Source: Acidimicrobiaceae bacterium (lineage in GTDB: Bacteria; Actinomycetota; Acidimicrobiia; Acidimicrobiales; Ilumatobacteraceae). Taken from it: 11,134 nucleotides of DNA. The notes under the pieces are model-generated. The model did no database searches. It was not told the DNA's origin and worked only from the letters and a program-made list of their open reading frames with translations. Positions 1-6,586 of this stretch are shown piece by piece (position 1 is the first letter of the stretch; each line of letters opens with the position of its first letter). Both the position numbers and the translations under genes were made by a program. The DNA lies in assembly GCA_947458565.1 (NCBI GenBank), contig CANGZK010000025.1, positions 1 through 11,134 on the forward strand. The letters are read 5' to 3'.

Positions 1-1428
1 CGATGGTTCTGGCAATACTTTTTCTAGAGCAACTGCTGCTTTCTTGCCTTGCAGGTAAGTGAGCATTGAGTTTTCTTCGTCAGCAAGCACTCTCTTTATT
101 TTGCTGGTGAGTGCCACCATGATCGGTGCCAATACTTCGTCTCGTCGCTCAAAAACCAATCCATCAACTTTTGGAACTACAGCTTTAGGTGATTTGGTCT
201 TCGTCTCTGTTGGCTCTACCGAGACAGTCTTTGGCTTGGCAGTTCGCGCAACATCAGCGGTTGATGTTTTGCGCAAATTCGCAAAAAGATCATCAACTGA
301 TTTCTTCGCTGGTGTCTTGGTTGGCGTCTTGGACGTCTGGGGTTTTACTTCAGCAATCTTGGCCGTTGGTTCTGGCTTCGGTGATGGTGTTGGTGCCGGC
401 GTAACTACAGGTGTAATCGTTGCTTCGCGGCGCTTGTTTCCAAAAAGCTGCACCACTTCAGCCATGCGTTCTGCAACTGGAGCGTCTGTAGATGGATGAT
501 CAGACATGCCAACTTGTTCTTCATGAATTGACGTGATGTTCGTTTCGACTTCTTCCAAAACAACTTCTTCAACAACGTCTTCAACAACGAGTTCAACAAT
601 TTCTTCTGTTGCAACTTCAAGAACAATTTCTTCGTGCTCTGTTAATTCCTCTTCGACAACCTCGAGCAACTGTCTTCCAGTTATTTTCTGTGGAATCGCT
701 TCAGGGTCCTGCGCATGGTCAATAAAACCACTGGTGTTTTCACTGACTGGCTTGGTTATTCCAGTTGCGTGCGCCACTTCGTTTGACAAATCATCAAATT
801 CGGCGAGATCGCCAACGACGTCATTGGCGGCATGTCGAGCACGATCAAATGCATTGACCAACCTGTCTCGACTATGAATCAGTTGTTCAATTTGTTGCCG
901 TGCAAGTTCTCGACGTCGCGCTAATTCCGACAGAACCTTTTCGCGGTATTCGCGTGCTTCGTTCACCATCTCGCGACCCTGTTGCTTGGCCAATTCAAGT
1001 TCGGCTTCAACATCCGAGACTGCGTCGCTGCGTCGGCGCGAAGTTTCAATATCGGCATCTTCGCGAACTCGTATTGCGTCGGCATTGGCTTCGCGCACCA
1101 AGCGCTCGGCTGCTTCGGCAGCCCGCACTCTCATTTGCGCGGCGGCTTCGCGGGCAACGGTGAGTACTCGAGCAGTTTCTTCGCCGAGCAAAGCGGTTAC
1201 GGTCTCTTCGTCGAGCACCCCTGGCCCAGACATGCCACGAGTTTGCATCGCGCGCAGTTCGCTTTCTAAAAAGCGCTCACGCTCCTGTAGCCGGCCTAGT
1301 TCGGCAGAAACACTGCGTAAAAAATCACGGACTTCTTCTGTGTCAAAGCCACGACGTGTGACCGTGAATTGCGCAGATCCAACTGCCGCCGGTGAGGACG
1401 GATCGGGGCGCGAAAAAGAAATCGCCAT
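1..1428 (-). CDS. DivIVA-domain coiled-coil protein, C-terminus cut by window edge
   Basis: 476 codons are open from an ATG at 1428 to the window edge with no stop, so the C-terminus is missing. Residues about 21-60 match the DivIVA N-terminal domain: FTVTRRGFD followed by an EEVRDFL helix and a heptad-like helix. Residues about 75-215 are Ala/Glu/Arg-rich and look like a long coiled coil. Residues 256-304 are strongly acidic (Glu/Val), and 338-420 are Pro/Lys/Thr-rich and probably disordered. A charged helical segment follows at 424-470 (FERRDEVLAPI, then KRVLADEEN). DivIVA/Wag31 proteins bind negatively curved membrane at poles and septa and scaffold cell-wall growth; a polar scaffold role here is inferred from the family. 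The gene starts 21 nt after the stop of the YlbL-like protease and is probably cotranscribed with it. Only a distant AAAGG lies upstream, so the ribosome-binding site is weak. Actinobacteria often carry several DivIVA-domain paralogs, so this may not be the principal Wag31. Confidence 0.85.
   Translation of the reverse strand, partial: MAISFSRPDPSSPAAVGSAQFTVTRRGFDTEEVRDFLRSVSAELGRLQERERFLESELRAMQTRGMSGPGVLDEETVTALLGEETARVLTVAREAAAQMRVRAAEAAERLVREANADAIRVREDADIETSRRRSDAVSDVEAELELAKQQGREMVNEAREYREKVLSELARRRELARQQIEQLIHSRDRLVNAFDRARHAANDVVGDLAEFDDLSNEVAHATGITKPVSENTSGFIDHAQDPEAIPQKITGRQLLEVVEEELTEHEEIVLEVATEEIVELVVEDVVEEVVLEEVETNITSIHEEQVGMSDHPSTDAPVAERMAEVVQLFGNKRREATITPVVTPAPTPSPKPEPTAKIAEVKPQTSKTPTKTPAKKSVDDLFANLRKTSTADVARTAKPKTVSVEPTETKTKSPKAVVPKVDGLVFERRDEVLAPIMVALTSKIKRVLADEENSMLTYLQGKKAAVALEKVLPEPS
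568..603 (-). repeat. Three tandem 12-bp units inside the DivIVA-like gene
   Basis: On the plus strand TTCAACAA recurs at 568, 580 and 592, an exact 12-bp period. Translated on the minus strand this gives a four-residue unit of the form acidic-or-Leu, Val/Ile, Val, Glu in the acidic linker (roughly residues 276-287). It is a coding microrepeat that could vary in copy number between strains. Confidence 0.6.
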
Positions 1429-1449
1429 GCAAACAAGAGTACGCCTTTA

Positions 1450-2658
1450 CTAGAGCTCGATTGTGGCATTGCTTAAGCCACTGCCTCCAAGCGATTCAAG
1501 AATTGCAAGCGCTTCGGTCAAATCGGCGACAGGTTCGATACGTACAGATGGCCCAGCTGCACGTCGCGCATCGGCCAATTCTTCTTCGCTTTGTCCCTTT
1601 GGTACCAAAAACACCTTTGCTCCAGCAGCTTTTACCGCGACTGCCTTTTGAGCAAGTGCACCGATTGCTCCAACAGTTTCGTCTTCTTCGATTGTGCCGG
1701 TGGCTGCAACCTTTACGCCACCCATCAAATCTCCAGGTGTCAATTCGTCAAGCAGAGCAAGAGTAAAAGCGAGTCCAGCAGATGGTCCACCGATCTGATC
1801 AGTGTCAATATCAACTTCAAATGGAAGTTGCACGGTGCGAGTGTCGGCTGGAATGAAGCCAATGATCGGTCGAGTCGGTGTGTCGGGATCGGCAATCAGT
1901 TGAATTCTTTTTACATATTTCTCTGCCGATAATGCACCGCCCGGGATGTCCGCTGGCTTGATTGTCAGCGTCACAATGTCGCCTGGTTTCTTGTCGGCCA
2001 TAAGTGGAGCCAGATCAAGAAGTGTTGGGGTTGGCTCACCATCAAGTGTGGTGATGGTGTCACCGAGTTGTAATTGTTTACACGCACTCATCGGCCCAGG
2101 ATTTTCAAGGCACACAAGTTCTTCAATGATTATGTCTCCATACACAAACGATGCGTCGAGGCCCAGTCGTGTGTAGGCAACATATTCGGCAATCTGTTTT
2201 GCTGTCGTCATCGACTGATATCCAAGGCGCTGCTGTTCAGTCGGAGTCGATGTTCCATAACGTTCTTTATACGTCTGAACATCAACGTCTTTATCGAGTG
2301 CTCCAGCAAAAGCATCGAGTGCGGTGAGTTTGCTTCCAAACGCGGTTACAAACAGCACGGGAGTTTTTGCTGGGTAGCGCATCACTTTCGAGAGTGCTGC
2401 CTTATCAAAACTCAATCGATTCGAAACTTGTTCGGCCGAGCCTGGCGCAAGTTCCCATAATTTGAGTGGAGTCAGTGACGCAGCAACGATCGCGATAAGC
2501 CCAATCCAAGCAACCGTGAGTATCGGCATTGCCCACCACAAACGGCGATTTATGCGCGCAGTTTCGCTAGCGCTGCCATCATCCAGCGGCACGTTCTGCA
2601 CGGTCGGCGGTGGGAACGGTACGCTTGTATCCATCGTGGTGCTGTTTTCTTCGCTCAT
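1450..2658 (-). CDS. YlbL-family membrane PDZ/Lon-type serine protease
   Basis: The 402-residue protein has a Pro-rich cytoplasmic N-terminus, one membrane helix at about 42-62, a central region at about 165-255 consistent with a PDZ domain, and a C-terminal Lon (S16) protease domain. Catalytic Ser293 sits in GGPSAGLAF, and Lys338 in GALAQK aligns with the Lon lysine; the 45-residue spacing is close to Lon. There is no AAA+ ATPase domain, as expected for YlbL, so it should act ATP-independently with the protease domain outside the membrane. Substrates are unknown. The reading frame stays open up to a TTG at 2796, but I chose the ATG at 2658: GGAAAGAG lies just upstream, and the extra 46 residues look non-native. 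The gene probably forms a transcription unit with the downstream DivIVA-domain gene, which may hint at a link with envelope growth (inference). Confidence 0.88.
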   Translation of the reverse strand: MSEENSTTMDTSVPFPPPTVQNVPLDDGSASETARINRRLWWAMPILTVAWIGLIAIVAASLTPLKLWELAPGSAEQVSNRLSFDKAALSKVMRYPAKTPVLFVTAFGSKLTALDAFAGALDKDVDVQTYKERYGTSTPTEQQRLGYQSMTTAKQIAEYVAYTRLGLDASFVYGDIIIEELVCLENPGPMSACKQLQLGDTITTLDGEPTPTLLDLAPLMADKKPGDIVTLTIKPADIPGGALSAEKYVKRIQLIADPDTPTRPIIGFIPADTRTVQLPFEVDIDTDQIGGPSAGLAFTLALLDELTPGDLMGGVKVAATGTIEEDETVGAIGALAQKAVAVKAAGAKVFLVPKGQSEEELADARRAAGPSVRIEPVADLTEALAILESLGGSGLSNATIEL

Positions 2659-2668
2659 CGCTCTTTCC

Positions 2669-2968
2669 GTGGCTACTTCAGTTGCTGGTACCACCGTCAG
2701 AACATTATTGATTGTTGTCCTGACACTTGGCGCCATCCTATTGGTGGGTCGCTCTAAGCCTGCCACGCCAGAACAAGGTTCGGCTGTTCGTGTCAAAGTT
2801 CAAAAACGGTTGAACACACCTCTATATAGAGAGATAGATCAGAAGCAGCGCATCAACGCTGCAACCCAACTTGGAGTTGGGTCGCTTGTGGCGGGAGCCG
2901 TGCTGGCATTGATTGTCTCTGTTGTTCTTGCTTACTTTGTTACAACAACTACGAGCCTGCTCAAGTAA
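2669..2968 (+). CDS. Possible small membrane protein with two helices
   Basis: I do not recognise a family. The frame ends at TAA 2966-2968. It contains two hydrophobic stretches (TLLIVVLTLGAILLVG and VGSLVAGAVLALIVSVVLAY) separated by a basic, polar loop of about 45 residues, which looks like a real small bitopic or hairpin membrane protein of about 99 residues. The start is uncertain. The frame is open back to an ATG at 2462, but that part is antisense to the protease gene. GTG 2669 or TTG 2708 fit better, and neither has a clear Shine-Dalgarno sequence. If real, it is divergent from the YlbL-like gene with almost no space between them and convergent with the Ddn-type gene. The palindromes at 2798-2815 and 2821-2830 lie inside it. 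The alternative is that this stretch is simply the upstream region of the protease gene. Confidence 0.45.
   Translation: MATSVAGTTVRTLLIVVLTLGAILLVGRSKPATPEQGSAVRVKVQKRLNTPLYREIDQKQRINAATQLGVGSLVAGAVLALIVSVVLAYFVTTTTSLLK
2798..2815. promoter_or_regulatory. Perfect 6-6-6 inverted repeat upstream of the YlbL-like gene
   Basis: GTTCAA (2798-2803), six bases, then TTGAAC (2810-2815) form a perfect inverted repeat of operator size, 140 bp upstream of the chosen protease start. It also lies within the small plus-strand ORF. An operator role is inferred from symmetry only. Confidence 0.3.
2821..2830. promoter_or_regulatory. TCTATATAGA palindrome, AT-rich
   Basis: A perfect 10-bp palindrome lies five bases beyond the 2798-2815 inverted repeat. 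It contains a TATATA core that could serve as a -10-like element on either strand. No convincing -35 partner was found, so this is only a candidate regulatory site. Confidence 0.25.
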
Positions 2969-2983
2969 CGACCAGACTGTTTT

Positions 2984-2997
2984 GGCGCCAGAGCGCC
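2984..2997. terminator. Short GC hairpin between convergent genes
   Basis: GGCGC, loop CAGA, GCGCC forms a 5-bp perfect GC stem in the 42-bp gap between the convergent small ORF and Ddn-type gene. Its position fits a bidirectional terminator. Neither strand has a T-run after the stem, so a canonical intrinsic terminator is not supported. Confidence 0.3.
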
Positions 2998-3010
2998 TTC
3001 GACGAACTAA

Positions 3011-3448
3011 TCAAATTCGCGTAAGTCGCACGAGCGGAATACGACGCTCGGTCTTTGTTTGATACACCGCGAAGTCTGCCCATATATCAACCATCGATTG
3101 CCAAGCGGCATCACGCTCTGCACCTTCTGGCATTGTTGAAGCACGAGCTTGAAATACATCGGCTCCAACTTGCAATGTCACGACTGTATCGGCCTCAAGG
3201 TTGGTGTACCACAACGGATGAGTTGGAAATCCGCCCTTCGATGCCACCAACAAATAGTCACTACCGAGAGTTCCGTAAATCAATGCAGTGCGACGCAACG
3301 CACCAGACTTGCGGCCGGTTGTAGTGAGCAACAATGTTGGAACACCACGCCACATGTGTCCGTCTTCGCCATTTGTTTCGACGTATCGAGTGATGTGGTC
3401 TGCAACCCACTCGGTTGGGCTGTCAATAACTGGGGGCTGAGTTGTCAT
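3011..3448 (-). CDS. Ddn-type F420-dependent nitroreductase-family oxidoreductase
   Basis: The 145-residue length is typical of the deazaflavin (F420)-dependent Ddn/FDOR-A family, a split beta-barrel fold that transfers hydride from reduced F420 to quinones or other acceptors. Family signatures are visible in order: TLLLTTTGRKSGALRRT (about 38-54), then YLLVASKGG and THPLWYTNL (about 65-84), and a C-terminal Arg-Ile-Pro-Leu-Val stretch. The natural substrate cannot be told. Its presence implies that the cell makes F420. The gene starts 35 nt after the stop of the SARP/BTAD protein, so it may be the last gene of the Tad operon. No Shine-Dalgarno is visible, and TACGAT lies six bases before the ATG, so it may also have its own leaderless promoter. 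It has no obvious role in pilus assembly and may simply be an operon passenger. Confidence 0.9.
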   Translation of the reverse strand: MTTQPPVIDSPTEWVADHITRYVETNGEDGHMWRGVPTLLLTTTGRKSGALRRTALIYGTLGSDYLLVASKGGFPTHPLWYTNLEADTVVTLQVGADVFQARASTMPEGAERDAAWQSMVDIWADFAVYQTKTERRIPLVRLTRI

Positions 3449-3454
3449 GCGTTG

Positions 3455-3460
3455 ATCGTA
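3455..3460 (-). promoter_or_regulatory. Candidate -10 element for a leaderless Ddn-type transcript
   Basis: TACGAT on the minus strand matches the TAnnnT core of a -10 element. It ends seven positions before the A of the ATG, which would place transcription start at the start codon. No recognisable -35 was found. Lack of a ribosome-binding site upstream of the gene is consistent with leaderless initiation. Confidence 0.3.
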
Positions 3461-3483
3461 TTGGTCATTAACGCAAACACGAC

Positions 3484-5421
3484 TTAGCCGATCAATTCAC
3501 GTTTAAGGTCAACCATTCGTGCAGAGGGAACACCACCACTCCAAGAATCGTGGAGTAAGGAGCGCTCATAACTTGACCATTCCGCATTTACCCCTGCTCT
3601 GTCACCAACATCACCGTATGCGCGCATTCTTAAGGACACCAGTTCTTCGTGGCCATGCAATACCTTGAGGCCTTGACCTGTTGCCCAAAAAACTCCCTCT
3701 GTGTCGCCTTGCTGTAGTGCGTGCTCGGCGGCCATAACCGATCCAGTAATCACCGACAAGATGAAGTTGGAAGTGATCCCTTCCGAATCCGGCCATAAGT
3801 AATCAGTTCCCGCGAACGGCAGATCCCGAACCCGATCAAGAGCATCTTGTAATGCAAACCACGATTCTCTATCGCCTCGATTTTTAACAAGACTCACAGC
3901 ATCGTTCAGTACGTCCACATCGGTAATTACTGACCCATGAATTGAAAGATGGTCAGTAAAGGTCTTAGGTAAGAATTCGATCTGGTCAACACCAACCGAG
4001 CCAGATGCGAGCCCCCGCCGCAACCCGGAAACAACGTTGTTAAATGTGGCATCCTGAACACTGATTTCCCATAATGCCGTGCGCGCAGCAATGCGAGTTG
4101 GACGATCGCGATGAGTAGTCAACCACGCGAGCAGCTCGAGTGACTTTGATTTTTCGAAACTAATTGGAACCCCGCACCGTGACTCCGCATCCACTGGGCC
4201 AAGTAACCTCACACACACATTCCAGTCAGCACTTATTGTTTCAAATTGCCGTTTATCCTCTTCTACTGGTTTGGACAACTCAACAAACAGATCTTGAACC
4301 GCAGTAGTTTCAAACTCGGTCAAACCGAAAACAGACAATCGTTCCTCGTTTGGCATGAGCATCCAACCACTAGCACCGAGTTGCATCCGTTTTGGATTAT
4401 CTGATTGCACACAGATCCTCACGACCGCTTCATTGCTAGCAACAACAAAGCTCGGCGCATGAACATCTTTACTCTCATCAATCACAATGCGGATTACAGC
4501 ACCCCCACTTGGTTTGACCACGTTGCGTGTTGCATCACTCGAGATATCGAGATAACTAAAATTTGGAGCTGACTCAACGACCACCTGAATGCCGCCGTCC
4601 CGAGCCGCAAGCTGCGCGATAGCTATGAGGTGTCGTGCTGCAGTTTTGGCTAATTCAATATCAATGGCCACAATGTCAAAGCGAGTTCCTGGTGCGAGTG
4701 CTACGAGAAATATCTTGTCAGATGTAACACCAAGTGGAACATGGACAAATGGGAAAACAGATTCGTTTGGTACGCCATCAAGTTGTCGAGATTCATCGCC
4801 CACGGCAAGCAATGCCTGCGTTTTTGTAGGCATCCCATCGGAGTATTGCTCCTGATTTCGATGATGCATTTCCGCCCAGGTAAATGCTGATCGTTGCGAA
4901 ATCGGTGGCATGAATGATCCTGCAGGCGCGAAACGCAATTGTTTATCTCGGAGAAAACCGACATGCGTCAACACACCAGCAATCAATACTGCCGAGCTAC
5001 CTAGAGCAAGCGGAACCGCATCAGGCGATAGTTCATGATCTGCACTCGTAGTTAATGCCACCACTTGCTCGCTAGCCACCGATTCTGCTGCTGCTGGTGC
5101 AGAGCGACTTACAAATAAAATTGACCATAGAGCAACTACAAACAACAGTGAGTAGCGACTTGACATGACAACAATCGAATGGTCATGACGCACACCCCAG
5201 GTGCGAATGATGTCAATCACGACTGAACCGAACCCCCATAACCACGTTGACCACAAACCAAGCAACCCAACTTGTATGACAATTTGCAATGGATTGCGCA
5301 CTGCGACCGTATTGACCAAAACAGATGCAATCGCTGATGGTGTCACACCAGTCAAGATCAATACGAGTGGCAGCCCACCGAGAAAGAGGCTTCCTGCCAC
5401 AAGTGCAATGAAGCGTCTCAT
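3484..5421 (-). CDS. Membrane-anchored SARP/BTAD-domain protein of the Tad cluster
   Basis: The 645-residue protein has hydrophobic segments at about 5-25, 46-72, 90-105 and 136-156, then a large soluble region. Residues about 180-395 match nothing I recognise. Residues about 401-490 resemble the winged-helix DNA-binding domain of SARP regulators (VRLLGPV, then KSLELLAWL, then a helix with NNVVSGLRRGLA). Residues about 500-640 match the helical BTAD domain. In ordinary SARPs these domains activate transcription. Here they sit behind four predicted membrane helices, so the DNA-binding part would face the cytoplasm while anchored in the membrane (inferred topology). Membrane-attached BTAD proteins are known near Tad/Flp genes in Actinobacteria. 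I see no LysM motif, which some of those carry. The start overlaps the TadG-like stop by ATGA and has no separate Shine-Dalgarno, so translation is probably coupled. The role in pilus regulation is inferred. Confidence 0.75.
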   Translation of the reverse strand: MRRFIALVAGSLFLGGLPLVLILTGVTPSAIASVLVNTVAVRNPLQIVIQVGLLGLWSTWLWGFGSVVIDIIRTWGVRHDHSIVVMSSRYSLLFVVALWSILFVSRSAPAAAESVASEQVVALTTSADHELSPDAVPLALGSSAVLIAGVLTHVGFLRDKQLRFAPAGSFMPPISQRSAFTWAEMHHRNQEQYSDGMPTKTQALLAVGDESRQLDGVPNESVFPFVHVPLGVTSDKIFLVALAPGTRFDIVAIDIELAKTAARHLIAIAQLAARDGGIQVVVESAPNFSYLDISSDATRNVVKPSGGAVIRIVIDESKDVHAPSFVVASNEAVVRICVQSDNPKRMQLGASGWMLMPNEERLSVFGLTEFETTAVQDLFVELSKPVEEDKRQFETISADWNVCVRLLGPVDAESRCGVPISFEKSKSLELLAWLTTHRDRPTRIAARTALWEISVQDATFNNVVSGLRRGLASGSVGVDQIEFLPKTFTDHLSIHGSVITDVDVLNDAVSLVKNRGDRESWFALQDALDRVRDLPFAGTDYLWPDSEGITSNFILSVITGSVMAAEHALQQGDTEGVFWATGQGLKVLHGHEELVSLRMRAYGDVGDRAGVNAEWSSYERSLLHDSWSGGVPSARMVDLKRELIG

Positions 5422-5813
5422 GGGGACGTCACTGGCCGGGCAGAATGTTGAGCACTAATAAGTCGGCTTCCCACCCCAAATAATTTCAGTAACGACATCG
5501 TGACAATTCGCGTAGTTGTCACTGTTACCTCTGACGGCGTAGCGCTTGCCTTCCCATGTATTTGATGCCGAGCCATGAAATTTTCTGCTGTCATGATCGC
5601 CCTATCCACATCAACTTTTGGATCGCCAGTGCGCAGAGCCATAATTTCTTGCGTACCTGCTCGAGCAGCATTTTCTGCTTGATCAGCAAGCTGTACTTTC
5701 GCAGCGACTAAACGTCCGCCGTCAACCGCAAGTCCAGCGCACGCCACAAACGTCATCGTCAGCATCACCACAAAAGCAGTAATCGACCCACAATCATCTT
5801 TTGAACGTTGCAT
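5418..5813 (-). CDS. tadG: TadG-like (TadE/G) pilus-associated protein
   Basis: The 131-residue protein has a short charged N-terminus ending in a Cys-Gly-Ser, then a hydrophobic helix (about 10-30) running into VDGGRLVAAKVQLADQAENAARAGTQE. That stretch is the usual signature of the actinobacterial Flp-pilus TadE/G-like family. Such proteins are anchored by the single helix and are thought to act as minor pilins or assembly factors outside the membrane. Actinobacterial versions are much shorter than proteobacterial TadG. GGAGGG lies 10 bases before the ATG, a good ribosome-binding site. The gene begins two bases after the TadE-like stop and overlaps the next gene by ATGA. It lacks a Glu at position +5 after the glycine. 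Confidence 0.8.
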   Translation of the reverse strand: MQRSKDDCGSITAFVVMLTMTFVACAGLAVDGGRLVAAKVQLADQAENAARAGTQEIMALRTGDPKVDVDRAIMTAENFMARHQIHGKASATPSEVTVTTTRIVTMSLLKLFGVGSRLISAQHSARPVTSP

Positions 5814-5815
5814 GA

Positions 5816-6214
5816 CTAGTCAACCCTCCATTGATCAATTACTTCAATCGACTCAGCATGCAAAAGTCGCTCGTGAACACTCAATAAGTTGAGACCTGTC
5901 GCGTTGACTGCACACTCCACTTCCACAAGCACTGTTTGAATTATTGACTCATCATCAAAAGCAACGTTGACCACTGCATTGATGCACGCGGCACCATTTT
6001 GCTCAAGATCACGCAATGCCGACTCTCGACCGACGGTTTGCATCCGGGATGGATGCACCATGGAAGCCGCTCGCGCTCCCTGATCAGCAGCATGCTGAAT
6101 CTGGGTGAGCACTTCAGCACCCCGTCCCGCGTACACCACAAACAACACGAGGATCATCAGAATTGGTGCGAGTAGCACCAATTCAACAGTGGCACTCCCT
6201 TCTTCCCGCATCAT
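5816..6214 (-). CDS. tadE: TadE-like minor pilin
   Basis: The 132-residue protein begins with REEGSATVELVLLAPIL, a textbook TadE/type IVb prepilin-like N-terminus: Gly6 before the cleavage point, Glu11 at position +5, and a helix to about residue 30. It continues as TQIQHAADQGARAASM, as in many actinobacterial TadE proteins. Two cysteines (77 and 101) lie in the region expected outside the membrane and could form a disulfide. TadE proteins are pseudopilins processed by a prepilin peptidase and needed for Tad pilus assembly. The upstream gene's TGA overlaps the first ATG (ATGATG); the second ATG at 6211 is an alternative start one codon later. It sits between another TadE-like gene and the TadG-like gene. 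Confidence 0.85.
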   Translation of the reverse strand: MMREEGSATVELVLLAPILMILVLFVVYAGRGAEVLTQIQHAADQGARAASMVHPSRMQTVGRESALRDLEQNGAACINAVVNVAFDDESIIQTVLVEVECAVNATGLNLLSVHERLLHAESIEVIDQWRVD

Positions 6215-6585
6215 CTATCCATCTCTGAGATGTAGCGCTCAAGTGGCTCATGAGCAACACGTGTGACTACAAACGAGAAAAATGGTGCAACTTGCGGCAC
6301 TCTCAAGCGCACAGTAACTACAACTTCATCAGTGGTAATCACTGCTTGGGGCAAACTATATGAATGGCCTGACAACTCGGCAATTGTTCTTGCAGCCTTG
6401 TCGAGAGCTGGCAACATGCCTCCGTCGACCGCTGCCCCAGCGGCAGCACTCTGAGCAGCAGCGACGGAAGCAATGTTGGCGGTGTGAAAAAATACAGCGC
6501 CTTGTATTGCCATCAACAAAAGAGAAAACACCACCGGCACACCAAGTAGTACCTGCGTTGTGGTCTCTCCTTTGTCAAAACTCAT
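6211..6585 (-). CDS. Second TadE-like pseudopilin
   Basis: A 124-residue protein starting MSFDKGETTT, with a hydrophobic helix at about 11-33 followed by an Ala-rich helix (SVAAAQSAAAGAAVDGG). The layout is that of TadE/TadF pseudopilins: a short charged leader, a glycine at position 6, one membrane helix and a small extracytoplasmic domain. Position +5 after the glycine is Gln, not Glu. The frame is open upstream to 6663, but the ATG at 6585 is preferred because it lies one base after the TGA of the pilin gene, and starting there removes a 26-residue non-matching extension. The gene ends in a 4-base overlap with the TadE-like gene. Whether it corresponds to TadF or is a TadE paralog cannot be decided from sequence. 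Confidence 0.75.
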   Translation of the reverse strand: MSFDKGETTTQVLLGVPVVFSLLLMAIQGAVFFHTANIASVAAAQSAAAGAAVDGGMLPALDKAARTIAELSGHSYSLPQAVITTDEVVVTVRLRVPQVAPFFSFVVTRVAHEPLERYISEMDR

Positions 6586-6586
6586 A

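Noticed and set aside
405..626. Minus-strand 73-codon ORF with a Leu/Lys-rich start
   Set aside because: It is an out-of-frame reading of the acidic repeat region of the DivIVA-like gene.
549..640. Repeated TTCAACAA taken as a CRISPR-like or intergenic array
   Set aside because: The units are 12 bp, contiguous, and in frame within a coding region; there are no spacers.
59..877. Plus-strand ORFs of 70-146 codons
   Set aside because: They are antisense to the long DivIVA-like frame, and their Ser/Thr-rich translations mirror its Glu/Lys codons. No start signal or domain supports them.
900..1453. Plus-strand ORFs up to 155 codons
   Set aside because: Antisense shadows of the Ala/Arg/Glu-rich coiled coil; composition is purely that of reversed codons.
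2462..2668. N-terminal extension of the plus-strand small ORF to an ATG at 2462
   Set aside because: It lies opposite the well-supported protease N-terminus and membrane helix, so it is more likely an antisense open frame.
2659..2796. N-terminal extension of the YlbL-like protease to a TTG at 2796
   Set aside because: The start codon is TTG without a ribosome-binding site, and the ATG at 2658 has GGAAAGAG directly upstream.
2791..2796. TTGACA as a -35 element for the protease gene
   Set aside because: It matches the consensus exactly, but no -10-like hexamer lies 16-18 bp downstream (TTCTGG at 17), so it is probably chance.
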